DNA from: Azolla caroliniana
Lineage: Eukaryota; Polypodiophyta
Assembly (NCBI GenBank): GCA_043228905.1
Contig: JBHGNT010000009.1
Coordinates: forward strand, 7,564,001 to 7,628,000
DNA: 64,000 nucleotides
Direction: 5' to 3'
In this document: piece after piece, positions 11,281-23,443 of the stretch
Layout: each line of letters opens with the position of its first letter
Position numbering within the stretch: the stretch's first letter is position 1
Translations under genes and position numbers: made by a program
The notes under the pieces: model-generated
What the model saw: only the letters and a program-made list of their open reading frames with translations
The model's database searches: none
Told to the model about the DNA's origin: nothing

Positions 11281-12328
11281 TCATCCAAACACTTTCAAGT
11301 GTCCTAAGATAGGTTTCCTTCCATGGAAACAGTCTTCAGGAGTTACCTCATGTACTCCAGATGTTATACATCTATTTAGAATGTAGTTTGACGTGTTTAC
11401 AGCTTCAGCCCAATAATACAATGGCATATTTTTCTCTGTCATTAATGCCCTTGCTATGTTCACCAAAGTTCTGTTTTTTCTCTTAGCAACTCCATTTTGC
11501 TGTGGAGTATATCTACATTTGAACTGTCTCCTTATTCCTTGATTACATAGAAAATCAGAAAACTCATTTGAGAAGTACTCTCCTCCTCCATCAGATCTTA
11601 AGCATTTTATTCTAGTTCCAGCCTGTTTTTCTACCATACATTTGAACTTACGAAAGCAATCAAATACTTCACTTTTTTCTTTCATGAAGTACACCCATGT
11701 TTTCCTTGAGCAATCATCAATAAATGTTACATAAAATCTACAGCCACCAATAGATGCATTTTTTGTTGGTCCCCATACATCCGCATGTACCAAATCCAAC
11801 AGATTTTTACTTACATCTCTTTCATGAGGGAAAGGCAACCTGTTTTGCTTTCCATATTGACATGCTTCACATATTTTTCCCATTTCACAGTCTTTGAGCT
11901 TAGCCAGTCCAGCCATTGCATCTTTCCTCAACATATTTTTCAATGTTTGCATACTTATGTGACCAATTCTTTTATGCCACATTTCCATTTCTGAGATTAC
12001 ACTCATTCCTTCTGTAAACATGGTTGTAATATTCCTAGGCATATCCACATCTAACACAAACATCCTTCCTTCTCGTTTTCCTTTTGCAATGAGCTTTCCA
12101 TTTTTTTCTATGAAGCATCCACTTTGCTTAAACTTCACTTGCATTCCTTGCTCTACTATCTGTCCAACATAAATCAGATTTTTTGCAAGGTTTGGAACAT
12201 GCATCACATTCAGCATATACTTTGTTTTTCCTTTTTCTTCCCACAATGGGATATCTCCAATATGCTCTATTTGGTGAGCAGTATTATCACCTATCTGTAC
12301 ATAACTAGGAATCTCTGGTTCTCTTAAC
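11281..12328 (-). pseudogene. Copia B protease end, pre-integrase and integrase
   Basis: Follows the Tat-1 insertion with REPEIPSYVQIG (end of the protease region), then VMHVPNLAKNLIYVGQ, the GAG-pre-integrase zinc part (WHKRIGHISMQTL, CEACQYGKQ), and the integrase core with D in HADVWGP, D in LRSDGGGEYF and E near NGVAKRKNRTL. Note AKR instead of AER: the expected catalytic Glu is Lys here. A stop at 11278-11280 separates it from the rest. It would splice element DNA into the genome if intact. Confidence 0.85.
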
Positions 12329-12762
12329 TGTTAACTCTTAGGGCCGGACAATGGCCTAACACAGGGTGTCTACCGGAGACACTTCACCAAAGGGTGTTAC
12401 AGCAACCGGATTAGACTTCAACGCTTAATCCGACTTAATTAAGTTACTTATTAGGATCTTCTTTCATAACACGCGTAAGATATAACAATTACGACAAAAC
12501 GGCAATTAACACAGAGAGATAACAATGCTTAAGCTTTCATTAATTAACCGCTAACTATTACATTGTATCCGGGCCTTTAAATAGGTTTCCGGTCTATATT
12601 ACAAAACGGTGTCATCCGCACCTGTTCGGGATCGGTCCGGATTCGGAATGGCATACCGTTTCCGGTCCGTCCGTCCACACTCCTAGCTTAATTACAACCA
12701 CATTCCTACTACTTAATTTACTCTTTGTTTCCCACTCTGGACTCCTTTGCCGGCCGGTAACA
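12329..12762 (-). repeat. Tat-1 3' LTR
   Basis: 434 bp, TGTTAACTCTTAGG...CCGGTAACA on the plus strand. It pairs with 21816-22249. Next to it at 12763 on the plus strand is TGGCACGCCCGTGGGAC, a motif also next to the Tat-2 3' LTR. Confidence 0.95.
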
Positions 12763-12816
12763 CATGGCACGCCCGTGGGACAGTACCTTGTACGTCGAAT
12801 CCACAACCGACCCTTG

Positions 12817-15810
12817 CTATTCTTCGTCCAAAATGTCCAGAATGCTTTGTTCGAGAGGCTCCAATGGTTCATCTGGAGGTGGTTGTTGTTGTTGTTGCTG
12901 TTGTTGCTCTGTTGATGTCTGCTGCGGCGGGTTCGTTGGTGGCTGCTGCCGCTGCTCCTCCGTTTGTTGCTCTGACACCGGTGTCTCTGTCGTTGCTCCC
13001 TGCGTCGTAGTGGTCTCCGGTTGACTGGTACCCGGCTGGCCCTCAGCCGGCGACGGTTCCTCATCACTAAGGTTAACTGTTGCCGCTTCCCGTGCTTTTT
13101 CTTCCCGCACCTGGGACCGCTCGTAGCTTTCAAACTGGATTTGAGCGTCCAGCCTATCATCGTCTAGCTGAGCTACGAGTTGCCTGACCTGCGCCAGCTG
13201 TTCATCTGCCAGGACTTGGAAGTCATCGGCCAGCTCGTCCCGTATGGCGGTGAAGTCCTCGGAAGTCAACGTATAACAGTCATCTCCTTCCTTCCGCCGG
13301 TTTTCCACATCCGCCCGAAGCAACTGGAGTTCCGCCGCGTTTTGTGCCCACTTTGTCCACCATTTTACGGAGCTTTCATCAATCAAGTGTTTTGTCTGAT
13401 TCAGCCATGCCCGGAGGATGGACTGAATCCGGCTCGTTCCCAATTGCGATTTGGTTTCCGCTGCTTGCCGTTCCTCCTTCAGTTGTTTGATGCTTTTGAC
13501 GTTGTCCTCCGCCGGCGCCTTTTAATGCGTCAATTGCCTTTGATATGTGCTTTGTAATTTCTGCAATACTGTTGACGCTCTCTCTTTGTCTTCCTGCTGC
13601 TGCCTCTGGAGCTCCATCCGGACCTTCTCCGTCTCGTCCAAGCGTCTTGTATTTTCCGCCCGTTCGTCGGCGATCTCCGTCGCGGCCCGATCAACTGCCT
13701 GCTGGAGCTCGGCCATCCGTTCTTTATGCTCCATTTCCAACCGTTTGTAGTCCTGGTGCAGGTGCTCAAAATCATCCGTCTTTTGCTTGAGCCGTGCGTT
13801 GATCTGACGACAGGCCCGGTCCTCGCGGTCCTTCTGCTGGCGGAGCTCTTCTTTTAGCCGTTCAATCTCTGTTTCCGCCGTTTTCCGCAGCTTGTCCTTT
13901 TCCTGCAGCACTTTGTCTTTCTCCTCCTTTAGCCGGTCGTACGCTTGATGGCCTTTCCGGAGGCTCTCCTCTGCCCGGTGGAGGTTCTCAGCAGTCTTCT
14001 TTAATTCGGCTTCGGCCGCCGTCTTCAATTCTCGTTCACGGCTCCTTAGCGCTTCTTGTGCGGCAAGTTCATCTCTCAATTCCGCAAGCTCCTGGGCTTG
14101 CGCCGCATCTCTCGCCGGAACGGTTTTCGTTGCCGGGGTCTTATTGCTATGTACAGGTCGTTCCGTTTCTTTATTCTGTACACTTACCGGAGTCACCGGT
14201 GATTGGATCTGTGTTGCCGTTAAGGCCATTTTGGCCATCTCTGTCGTGACCTGATCCAAGTCTTTTTCAAGGCACCGGATTCTGGACCGGGCCGTCTCTA
14301 GTTGTTTGGTTGTGACGAGCAACCGTTCGCTTTGCGCTCTTTCTTCCGCCTCAATATACCGCACTGCTCCGGCTATCTGTTCGCCTATCCACCGGAGCCA
14401 CAGGCTACCGGTGCCTTGTTGTGCTTGCACGGAGGTTTGACAGATGGGCTCACTTGTAGAGGGGTGGTTGCGCCTGGTTGCGCCGAGTTGCAGTTCCGTT
14501 TCTGCCCGTGGACCACCCTGTTGTCCTGGTTCCCCTTGCGCTTCTTCTTGGCTGACCGAGGGAGGCTGCATTGACCTTTCCGGCTCTGGTGGGATGGGAC
14601 TTGCTGGTGTTGCCGGTGGTGCTGGGGCTTCTGTTTCCGGTGCCATATGCACCGGTTCCGGTTCCTTCCTTGGCGTGGGAATGTCACTAAGGGGAGCCGG
14701 TGTTCCCTCCGTCTGAGGGTCCGAACGTTTCCCGGCTGTCTCAACGGTCCTTGCCGACGACCGTCGCTGGAGGTGCTCCGTGGGCTCCTCCTCTATTTCC
14801 TCCTCCTGAGCTCCGGCATTGAGTTTTGCCACCAAGGGGTCCGCTTCTCTATTCACCGGTCGGCGGAGTGTGACCTTTACGGGTCGTGCCGGTGGTTCCT
14901 CCTGCGCCTCCGTTGGGCGCTTCCGGCTGCCGCTTCCTACTGCCTCCTGTTCTGCATCCGCCGCCTTTCCCTTAATGGCCTTAGAGGCCAATAGCTGTTG
15001 CCGTTTGGAAGCCGTCCTTGGGGTGCCGTCTGCCACTCTTCCTCGCTTCTTGGGCTGAACGGGCTAGACGGGTGGCACAAGCAAGGTGAGCCACTGCGTT
15101 ACGGCGTGCCATATCCTCCGTTCGTCTCGACCTTCTTTGTCATCTTTGCCTCTGACGATCTCGATGGCCGCACACAACCCGTCTGCGATCAATACCGGCC
15201 AATCCACCTTGATCCCTTCATAGGTGGCGATGATCATCCTTGCCCGGTTCTGCGGTATGACAGGGGGTCTAGGGTACACGTGGCCTTATTCATGGAGCAC
15301 ATGAGCAATTTCGCGGAACAACATATCTCCGCCGCCCTGTGTCCGGTAGCCCTTGCTGGCTAGAGAGTACTCACCAAAATACCCGATGAGTTGCTCCGGG
15401 GTTGCATTGTCGATCGTGAGTATGCCTCCCTCCAGAAGGCCTGTTAACGCTCGAATCGCGTCTGCCGTTATGACCTCTGTATCTATTTCCTTGATCACTT
15501 TGTCGGCTTCTTTGTGTGGCGGTACTTCCATCATCATCAAGAAGCCCTCGAGCCCGTGTTGCTTCAGCCATGTCTTGGCGGCTTCCGACAGCGTTTGCGG
15601 GTCCATGTCTGTGTCGAGGTCGGATGGCGGTGGCGAGGTTGGATGGTGATGAGAGTGAGGTTGAGAAAGAGAGAGTTCAGAAGGCGGGGGTTCTCTGTGC
15701 GCAGGTTCTCGTCTGATGATCTTGCAACGTCTCGGTGCGCGAAAGTAGAGGGTCTCTACGTGCAGTGGTTTTTGTCTGTGCATTCTGGCGCCTTTTTCGA
15801 GTGTGTGCAT
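12817..15810 (-). CDS. Tat-1 ORF3: long coiled-coil protein of unknown function
   Basis: One reading frame of about 1000 codons, downstream of integrase and in the same orientation. Only three in-frame stops interrupt it (15283-15285, 15061-15063, 13519-13521). The N-terminal region (from MDPQTLSEAAKTW) looks globular: TWLKQHGLEGFLMM, ITADAIRALTGLLEGG, PQNRARMIIATYEGIKVDW. A Pro/Glu/Arg-rich middle follows, then a long Glu/Lys/Arg/Gln coiled coil (RKGHQAYDRLKEEKDKVLQE), a Gln-rich tract (12870-12910) and the end LDILDEE. I do not recognise a named domain. Colinear homologues exist in Tat-2 (47523-50796) and as a Tat-3 remnant (43585-43760), with LRADVENRRKEG conserved. It could be a structural or host-interaction factor of this lineage; function unknown. 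Confidence 0.75.
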
Positions 15811-15977
15811 GTCGTGTACTAAAATAGCATTATGTCTTGTGGTGGCACTTTAAATGCCCACTACGTACCTTTTCGCTCCTCGCTCTTTCATCCATTCATT
15901 CCTCGCTTTTGCATGATTGTTTTTTTTTTTATTTTTAAATAAATTTATTTTTAGTTATTATTATTATTAGTGTGACG

Positions 15978-18155
15978 TCACTTGTCCGTTGGTCCTCTCG
16001 GACCCTTACCGGCCTCATTCTCCCCAGTTACTGGCTCGCCTTCTCTGCCGTCTTGGTGGTTGCCATTTCCCTCATTGGTGTCGGTCCTTTGCTCAAATGG
16101 GTTCTTAGGCATCGGTCCTCTATATGCCTTCAACCAGAATCCGTTGACCCATTTGCCTAGCACTTCGCCGGCAAGTGTCCCTAACTGGTAGGACCCATTA
16201 TACTCCCGTGTTAGCCAATACGGTCCGGTCCATCTAAACCGTAGTTTACCCGGCATCTTGCCCATCCGGGTTTGAAATACTAACACCGGTTTGCCGATTG
16301 CGAACATTTTTTCGTTACCTTTCCTGTGTCGGTTGACAAATGCTTTCTGTCGCCGTTGCTTCAATTCTAAATGTAGGATGCTAGCCAGTCGTTCTTCCTC
16401 GAGCTCACACAGCGCTGTCAACCGTATTGTCTCCGACTCCTTCTCGTTCAGCCGTTCTCGTAGCTGAATCCGTAAGCTGGGTACTTGGAATTCTACCGAC
16501 ATGACCGCCTCTAGTCCGAACGCTAACCGGAACGGTGTTGTTCGGATGCTCGTTTTGTATGCCGTCTGGTATGCCCAAAGCGCGCTATGTAGCTTTGTGT
16601 TCCAATCCGTCCGGTTTTCGTTGACGATCTTCCGGAGGATATTCTGGAGCGTCTTGTTTGTTGATTCCGCTAAACCGTTCGCCTGTGGATAGTAAGGTGT
16701 GCTCCGTTTGTGTACAACGGCATAGAAGGTCGTCAGGCTTTCCACTACTTGGCCGAGAAAGTGCCCCCCTTGGTCACTTATTAATTCAATTGGGCATCCG
16801 TAACGGCACCAGATGTACTCATATAGAAACTTCGTCGTTGACGCAACGGTGTTATCCCGTAAAGCTTTGGCCTCCACCCATTTCGTGCAATAATCCGTAG
16901 CAACGATAACGTACCGATTACCCGTTCTCATTGCCGGTGGCTTGAACGGTCCTACAAAGTCCAGCCCCGACTTTTGGAATGGCTCGAGTGGTAGTACCGG
17001 CTGGTGTGGCATACGAGCCTGCTCCGTTGGCTGGCCCATTCTCTGGCATAGGTCACATTCTTTTGCGTACCGTACCGCATCTCTTAATGTCGTTGGCCAC
17101 CATAGGCCACTTTGCCATATTTTTCTGGCCGTCGCATCTCCGGCATAGTGACCTCCGGCAACTCCGTAGTGGGCTTCCCTTAGTATCAATTCCTTTTCAT
17201 CGCTGTGCACCGCCCATCTCCATATGCCGTCCGCGCCCTTGTGGTACAGTGTGTCTTGCAGTAAGCTGAAATGTCGGCTTTGCACCGCCAGGCGTTTCCG
17301 TTCGTCCCGGTTCATCTCTTCCGGAGGCAGTCCTGTGCTCAGAAACTGGTGCATATTTGTGAGCCATTTGTCTTCCTGTGCCACCGTCTCATCTGCTGCC
17401 GTCTCCGTAGTGACTCGAAACAGCTCTGCATCCGGAAACTCATCCGCTACTCCGTCACCCGTCTCTCCGGACTCTAAACGGTTTAAGTAATCCGCCACGA
17501 CATGCTGTATATCGGGTCGGTGGAATATTTCAAACTCGAACTCTTGTAACAGTAAGGACCACCGGGCCAATTTGCCGGTGAGTGACGCTTTGGACACCAG
17601 GTAAAGGAGTGCCAAATGATCTACATGGAAGGAAAACTTCCTTCCCAACAAATAATGCCGAAACTTTGTCACACTATAGATCATCCCTAGAGCTTCCCGT
17701 TCCGTAGTAGAGTAGTTCCGTTCTGCTTGGGATAGCTTCCGGCTGGCATAGTACACTGGCCGGTACCACTTTGGTTCCGTAAGCTGCATCAGTACGCTTC
17801 CGATTGCGATGTCGGAGGCGTCCACGAACACGTGAAATTCTTTACTCCAATCTGGAGGCTGCACTACCGGTGCCTGCGACAATAGTACCTTGTGGGCCTT
17901 ATACGCCCTATCCTCAGTGTCGGTCCACTGGAATGGTGTTCGATGTACGACGGCATGAAACGGTGTAGCCAGGTCGGCCAAGTATCGGAGCATCCGGCTG
18001 TGCCACCGGATCTGGCCTAAGAACCGGCTTAATGCCTTTGCCGTTGCCGGCGCCGGTGTTCTAATATGGCTTTCACTTTGTCCGGGTCGACTGCAATACC
18101 TTCCTGGCTCACAATATGTCCTAATAAAGTTCCACTGGACACGCCAAATACACAC
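15978..18155 (-). pseudogene. Tat-1 RNase H and integrase
   Basis: Joins RT by a frameshift near 18060-18090. RNase H: FVDASDIAIGSVLMQL, FRHYLLGRKFSFHVDHLALL. Integrase: HHCC zinc part (HYGVAGGHYAGD and CDLCQRMGQ), then D in [10 protein letters not shown] in LISDQGGHF and E in LAESTNKTL, all present. The C-terminal part (VFQTRMGKMPGKLRFRWTGP) ends without a chromodomain, as expected for Tat. From 18155 this 725-codon frame is otherwise open. The enzymes degrade the RNA template and insert the cDNA. Confidence 0.9.
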
Positions 18156-18697
18156 TTTGCCGGATTCAAGCTTAGCCGGTACGCTCTACACTTTTCTAGA
18201 CAAAGACGAAGGTGCTGAAAATGGTCCTCCTCCCGGCTATAGACAGCGAAATCGTCAAGGAAAACCTGAATAAAAGCCGGTATATATTCACCAAATATTT
18301 CCATGATGATTCGTTGAAATGTTGCCGGTGTCGTTTTGAGTCCGAACATCATCACCATGGCCACAAAGACCCCCCCTTCGGTGACGAATGCCGTTTTCTC
18401 TTGGTCGTCGGGGTGCATCCGGATCTGATTATACCCGCTGAATCCGTCTAGGAAGCTATAGACCTCATGGCCGGCGACGGCATCCAACACTCCATCTGTG
18501 AACGGAAGTGGAAACGCATCCGTTACCGTAGCCGCATTGAGTTTCCGGTAGTCTACGCAAACTCGAATTTTTCCGTTCTTCTTCGGTACGACTACGATCG
18601 GGCTCAACCATGTCGCTTTCTTTACCGGACGGATAAAGCCAACTCTTAGCAGTTTGTCGATTTCCTCCTTGACTTTGGCGGCATAATTGGGATTCAT
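18029..18697 (-). pseudogene. Tat-1 reverse transcriptase
   Basis: MNPNYAAKVKEEIDKLLRVG, then VVVPKKNGKIRVCVDYRKLN, MMFGLKTTPATFQ, and the active-site loop QVFLDDFAVYSREEDHF with FLDD intact. A TAA at 18707-18709 interrupts the frame just upstream (Tat-2 has a sense codon there). A 1-bp type frameshift follows AIL near 18060. Apart from these two lesions the domain is well kept. Confidence 0.9.
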
Positions 18698-18709
18698 CCG
18701 GTACCGTCT

Positions 18710-20092
18710 TTATGCCACTGGTTTTGCGTCCTTGCTCAAGTGCACCTGATGCTGGTATAACTGAGGGTCAAGTCCTCGCATATCTTCGTATGACCAGGCG
18801 AACACATCGCGGAATTCCGTGAGAAGTGTGATCATCGCCGTTTTGTCTTCGGATTTCATCTCCTTGGCGATGTGCACCGGTTTTGCTTCGTCCGTGGTGC
18901 CTAGGTTCACCTCTTCCAGTTGCGACGCTTTCACGCGCTGTGAAACGGCCATTTCCCGTTCCAACGCTTCCTGCGCTTGCCGTAACTCCCGGATTGCATC
19001 TTTATCCGGTTCTGCTTCAGCCTCTTCCGGTTGCGGTAAGTATGGTGCTACTACTTCGGCAATGTCAATTTCGAAGAGGGGTATGATCTTCGGGTTTTCC
19101 TGCAGGTACTGAGCTTCTTCTTCGTCCGCTAACCCTTCTAGCATGTTGACGCATTCCGCATACAACGGTGTACATTCCTTGCCAGTGCTCGTCCTTGGCT
19201 GTGTTGGTACCCGTACCTTGGCTTTTCCTCGCCGGAAGGTAATTATATTTTTCCGCCAATTCTGTTTGATATGTGCCGTTTTCAACCATGGCCGCCCCAG
19301 CAATAGCGGGTATGCACCTTGTGCCTGTAATTGTAGCACTACGGCCGAGATGTGAAATGTATGACCGCCGACGGTGACTTCTAATTTCCGTATTAATCCT
19401 CTCGGCCGCACTGAGCTTGTATCAGCCATCCGCAACCAGAACGAACACGGCTCCCACTCGTGGATTCCTAGGTCATCGCACGTCCGGAGGCTTATTACAT
19501 TCACCCCAGAGCCTCCGTCTATAACTGTGCCGGGAAGTTCTTTCCCTTTTACAATGGCAGTGATTACCGGACTGCTGGTGTCCACCACCGTTGGTCCCTC
19601 CTCCGGATTCAAGAAGAGTACCAGTGCCGGTGATGGTTCTCCTGCAGTCATGGCCGTCTTCAGTCCTTCCGTGAATCTTGGCACGAGTTGTAGGAGTCTT
19701 CCTAGTGGTAACGTAATCTGGCATTCTTGCAACACCTGCCATGTCTCGTTCTCGGAGTGATTACCGCCGGCAAGCCCTGCGGTGTTCTCCTTTTGTCGCT
19801 GTAAGTCTATGACATTTTGCTCGTTTGCTTTCTTTACCCATTCCGTTGCTTGTTTCCGGATGGTCTCCTGTGTCTCCCATTCTTTGGCCATGCCCTTCGA
19901 CCTTGTGGTCACCTGCTGCAGATCTGCCACCTCAGGGACTACCATATTTACTGCCGGTCGTTTTTCATAGCTCTTCACCGGGCATTGGTTACTATAATGG
20001 CCTTCCTGTCGGCAGTAGTAGCAGTAGGCCTTCCGGGTATTGCTAGATTTGGCATTGTCTGTTGTACCTGGGGTAGGTCCTGCGGTACGCAC
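18710..20092 (-). pseudogene. Tat-1 third zinc knuckle and aspartic protease region
   Basis: Begins with a CCHC knuckle (CYYCRQEGHYSNQC). The protease has GTVIDGGSGVNVIS (D-G-G in place of the common D-S/T-G, normal for this group) and LLGRPWLKTAHI. A connector toward RT follows (FRDVFAWSYEDMRGLDPQLY). A frame change against gag lies near 20100. The protease would cut the gag-pol polyprotein in the virus-like particle. Confidence 0.85.
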
Positions 20093-20107
20093 GGGGTTTT
20101 GTACCGG

Positions 20108-21531
20108 TTAGCTGCTTGGAGCTCCTTGTTCCGGATCCCGGGGGTAGCCGCCTTTTTTAAAATGCCGTTTTTTGTTATAGCTCTTCTTATTACGGTACTC
20201 TTGACGGTGTTGCCCGTTATATCTGCCGTATTCCTCCCGTTGCTGACGATACCCGGGGGAGTGCTCCCGGTCGTAATGTTCGTATCGTCTATTGTAATCC
20301 TGGTACCGATCATGCCGGTCATAGTTATCCCGCCGATCACCGTACCGGACATCATTTTCCCGTCGATCGCCATACCGGACATCCTGTGCCGGTCGGTCGC
20401 GGTCCATTCGCCGCCAGCGTTCGTCTTCTTCATCCCGGCTGCTGCGTGGCTCAATTTGTCGGACGGGCGGTGCTTGCCGGTTCAACAGATTATACTCGCA
20501 CCTATCCGTCATATGGCTGTTGGATTGACAGATTACACATTGCGTCCTCATAGTGCATTCTAGAGCCGAGTGTCCGGAATTCAAGCAGGTTTTGCAGTGT
20601 ATTGCTTGCCGAAACCGGAGGTCTTCATCGGACGGTAACGCCCGTTGAAATGCTCCCAGTGTGAGCCAGGAGCTTGTCTTTTCCATCTCTCTCACCCGGT
20701 CAATGACCTGGTCGATGGTACTTGTGCGGAAGTCGATTACCGTGCAAACCGTGCGTAGGGGTTCCCGGAGCGCGTTTAGGAATATAGTCCGTAATTCTCT
20801 TCCGGGGGTGTGCGGGCAAGCTGACTATGCATCCGTTGAAACCGGATGACAAATTGGGGAATGCTCTCCCCTGCCTCTTGCCGGATGGTATAAAATAAGC
20901 CTACCATTACGGTCTGGTCCACCTCCTTTTGAAAAAAATGCAAGAATTTAGCTTTTAAATCTGCAAAGGTGTTGATGGTAGACGGGTCCTGCGTCCGGCG
21001 CCATCTTGCTGCCGGTCCCTCCAATGTGACGCCAAATTCCACTATCTTAGAGCGTTCTTCTTCCTCCGGAGTCAATCGCTGGGACACATGGTTGGCTTCC
21101 CATGTCTATTCAAAGGCGTGCACATGAGCTTCCGCGTCCGGATCATCTCTATACTTGGAGTACTGGAACGGCATGTCGTCGTCCGCTATCGGTGCGCGGG
21201 TTGGTAGTGTTGGTGCTCGTTCCGGAATTTTCTCCGGCGTCGGTGGTCTTTCCCGATTTGTTTCCGGTGTCGGTTGTTTTTCCTCTTCCTTTGGTGACGG
21301 AAGCCTCTCCTCTTCGACTTCCGGTGTCGGAGGTCGTTCTTCCTCTACTGGTTTCGGGGGTTCCAGCGTTAGCACTTCCGGTTTCGGTGTCGGTAAGGTA
21401 TCTGATCCTTCGTCCTCTAGTCCGCCTAGGGTTTCGTCGCTGCTACGGTAGTTCGTGTGCACACTGTATTCCCCTTCGGAGTCCGATTCATATGCTGAAA
21501 AGGCCTCTGCTTCGCCTTCTCCGTTTGCCAA
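20108..21531 (-). pseudogene. Tat-1 gag (capsid and nucleocapsid)
   Basis: N-terminal acidic/proline-rich part from MANGEGEAEA, then the capsid-like retrotransposon gag domain (ANHVSQRLTPEEEERSKIVE; ARWRR; FLHFFQKEVDQTVMVGLFYT; IPQFVIRFQRMHSQL). Two knuckles follow, CKTCLNSGHSALEC and CVICQSNSHMTDRC, and an Arg/Asp/Tyr repeat tail. An amber stop at 21103-21105 (HAFE-stop-TWEANH) and a frameshift near 20800 disable it. Gag would package the element RNA. Confidence 0.88.
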
Positions 21532-21815
21532 CGCGTGGAGAAGGGATTCGGTTTCCCGGAGGCTGCTTAGGCTGCTGCCATCGTCCGGGTGCGATGTTTG
21601 CTGTAACTAGAGGGAGTCCTCTGCTACTCTCCGGATTACGTTGGAAAACGAGCGATCCGCTCTAATTTCCTGCGCCGCTTGCTGGAAAGCCTCGCGTCTC
21701 CTTTGCCTTTCGGCAAGGCGTCAAGTTCGATCTGTAACCAGGTCGTGCGTTGATCTAGACATCCATCCGTTCCGTCGTTCGCTGCAAAAACAGGAATCGT
21801 GGTCGCCAAAAACTG

Positions 21816-22249
21816 TGTTAACTCTTAGGGCCGGACAATGGCCTAACACAGGGTGTCTATGGGAGACACTTCACCAAAGGGTGTTACGGCAACCGGATTA
21901 GACTTCAACGCTTAATCCGACTTAATTAAGTTACTTATTAGGATCGTCTTTCATAACACGCGTTAGATATAACAATTACGACAGAACGGCAATTAACACA
22001 TAGAGATAACAACGCTTAAGCTTTCATTAATTAACCGCTAACTATTACATTGTATCCGGGCCTTTAAATAGGTTTCCGGTCTGTATTACAAAACGGTGCC
22101 ATCTGCACCTGTTCGGGATCGGTCCGGATCCGGAACGGCATACCGTTTCTGGTCCGTCCGTCCACACTCATAGCTTAATTACAACCACATTCCTACTACT
22201 TAATTAACTCTCCGTTTCCCACTCTGGACTCCTTTGCCGGCCGGTAACA
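21816..22249 (-). repeat. Tat-1 5' LTR
   Basis: 434 bp, the same length as the 3' LTR. The sense-strand TATA-like region is near the middle (CTTTAAATAGG on the plus strand reads as CCTATTTAAAG). The primer region lies just below 21815. Confidence 0.95.
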
Positions 22250-23340
22250 TTAACCTTTCAAACCAGTTTTTATGTCTTGTCATATGATTAGATGCCCTAA
22301 AATCTACATACCACATAAAATCTTCATTATATTTCTGTGAGCATTCAACCACTGATGTTGTTTCATGTTGCACCACAAATGCACCATCTTTATCACAATC
22401 TTCACTAGTTGAGGCATAATTATTTTGCTGTCTCTTCCTTCTTTTTTCATCATTTTGCTCTTTGTAGCGTTCAGCCTGTGTATGACCTGGTTGTCCACAA
22501 TACCAGTAGCCATCATCATTCAAATAGGTTTGCTTACCTCTTCCTTGATTGCTCCCCTTGCCTCTAATGTTTTTTCTTCCACTAATGGCTTGTTGTCCTC
22601 TTCCTTGATAACTATTATTGTTGGTTCTAGTTGGACGAAATCTTCCATGGCCTCTTCCTCGGCTTCTTCCAGCACTATTGTAGAGGGCTTGCCCCTCATT
22701 CTCTGAGTTTCCCTTGTTTACATCATCCATTTGATTTCTTTCTTCTACTACAAGCATTGAAACCAGATCTGGAAAACTTGGGAATCATGCTATCCCTTGT
22801 GAGAATAGATGTTTTGAAGCTTTTATATTGAGGTCCTAAACCTCTTAAGAATATTTCCACCTTATCATCATCTTCTACCTTCACATTGATAGAAGCAAGT
22901 GATTCACATATGCTCTTTATTTTTAGAGCATACTCATTTACTGACATCTTACCTTTTTCCAAGGTATTTAGCTCAGTTTTCAACTGAAGCTTTCTTGCCT
23001 TTGTATTCACTGCAAACAGTTTTACTAAACTGTCCCAAGCTTCTTTTGGAAGCATAACATCCTATATGTGTCCAAGCATCGAATCTGAGATGCTAAGTGA
23101 GAGTCAATGCAATACCTTTCTTGCCCCTTGGTTCCATTCCTTAAATGCTTTTATCTGTGCAGTAGATGCATTTTCTTCAGGGATCTTTGGAGCCTCTTCT
23201 AGGTCTCCTTCAATATAATCCCAGTATCCTTTCCCCATAAGGAAGTTTGTCATTCTGAATTTCCACGCCGGGAAATTGTTTTTATCCAATTTTTCTATGA
23301 CTATTTGGCTTGCATTCTCTGTAGCCATTTTCTCTTTCAA
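22250..23340 (-). pseudogene. Copia B gag and start of protease
   Basis: The gag frame opens near 23328 (MATENASQIVIEKLDKNNFP; WKFRMTNFLMGKGYWDYIEG), then KLQLKTELNTLEKGKMSVNE and DDDKVEIFLRGLGPQYK. A Gly/Arg/Gln-rich stretch leads to the knuckle region YWYCGQPGHTQAERY, where the last Cys is replaced by Arg (AERY). The protease starts WYVDFRASNHMTRHKNW: the catalytic DSG is changed to DFR. A frame break at about 22720-22760 and a gap at 23056-23103 are present. Tat-1 cuts the frame at 22254. Confidence 0.85.
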
Positions 23341-23443
23341 CTAGGGTTAACTTCACAGACAACTCTCTTTGATTCAGATATGCAAGCAGAGAAATAACCT
23401 TCTCATATCTATGCACTGCTATACTCTTTTTTATGAGCAACTC

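Larger units (their letters stand above)
12329..22249 (-). mobile_element. Tat-1, a Tat-lineage Ty3/gypsy retrotransposon with a third ORF
   Basis: A complete 9.9 kb element on the minus strand. Both LTRs are 434 bp (12329-12762, 21816-22249) with about 18 differences by eye. The target duplication is TTAAC (12324-12328, 22250-22254), inside copia B's protease region. Order in the sense direction: 5' LTR, primer region (TTTTTGGCGACCACGA, 21813 downwards), gag, protease, RT, RNase H, integrase, a separate long ORF3, 3' LTR. It has no chromodomain. Gag-pol carries several stops and frameshifts, so the copy is not autonomous. If plant LTRs diverge at 1.3e-8 per site per year (assumed), the insertion is around 1.6 million years old. 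Confidence 0.92.

Noticed and set aside
12747-13024. Cys-rich frame on the plus strand
   Set aside because: It is the shadow of the Gln-rich end of Tat-1 ORF3.
19817-20563. 248-codon hydrophobic frame on the plus strand
   Set aside because: It is the antisense shadow of the Arg/Asp-rich gag tail of Tat-1.
12329-22249. Tat-1 read as a plus-strand element because of the primer-like motif at 12763
   Set aside because: All gag, pol and ORF3 coding is on the minus strand and in the normal order.
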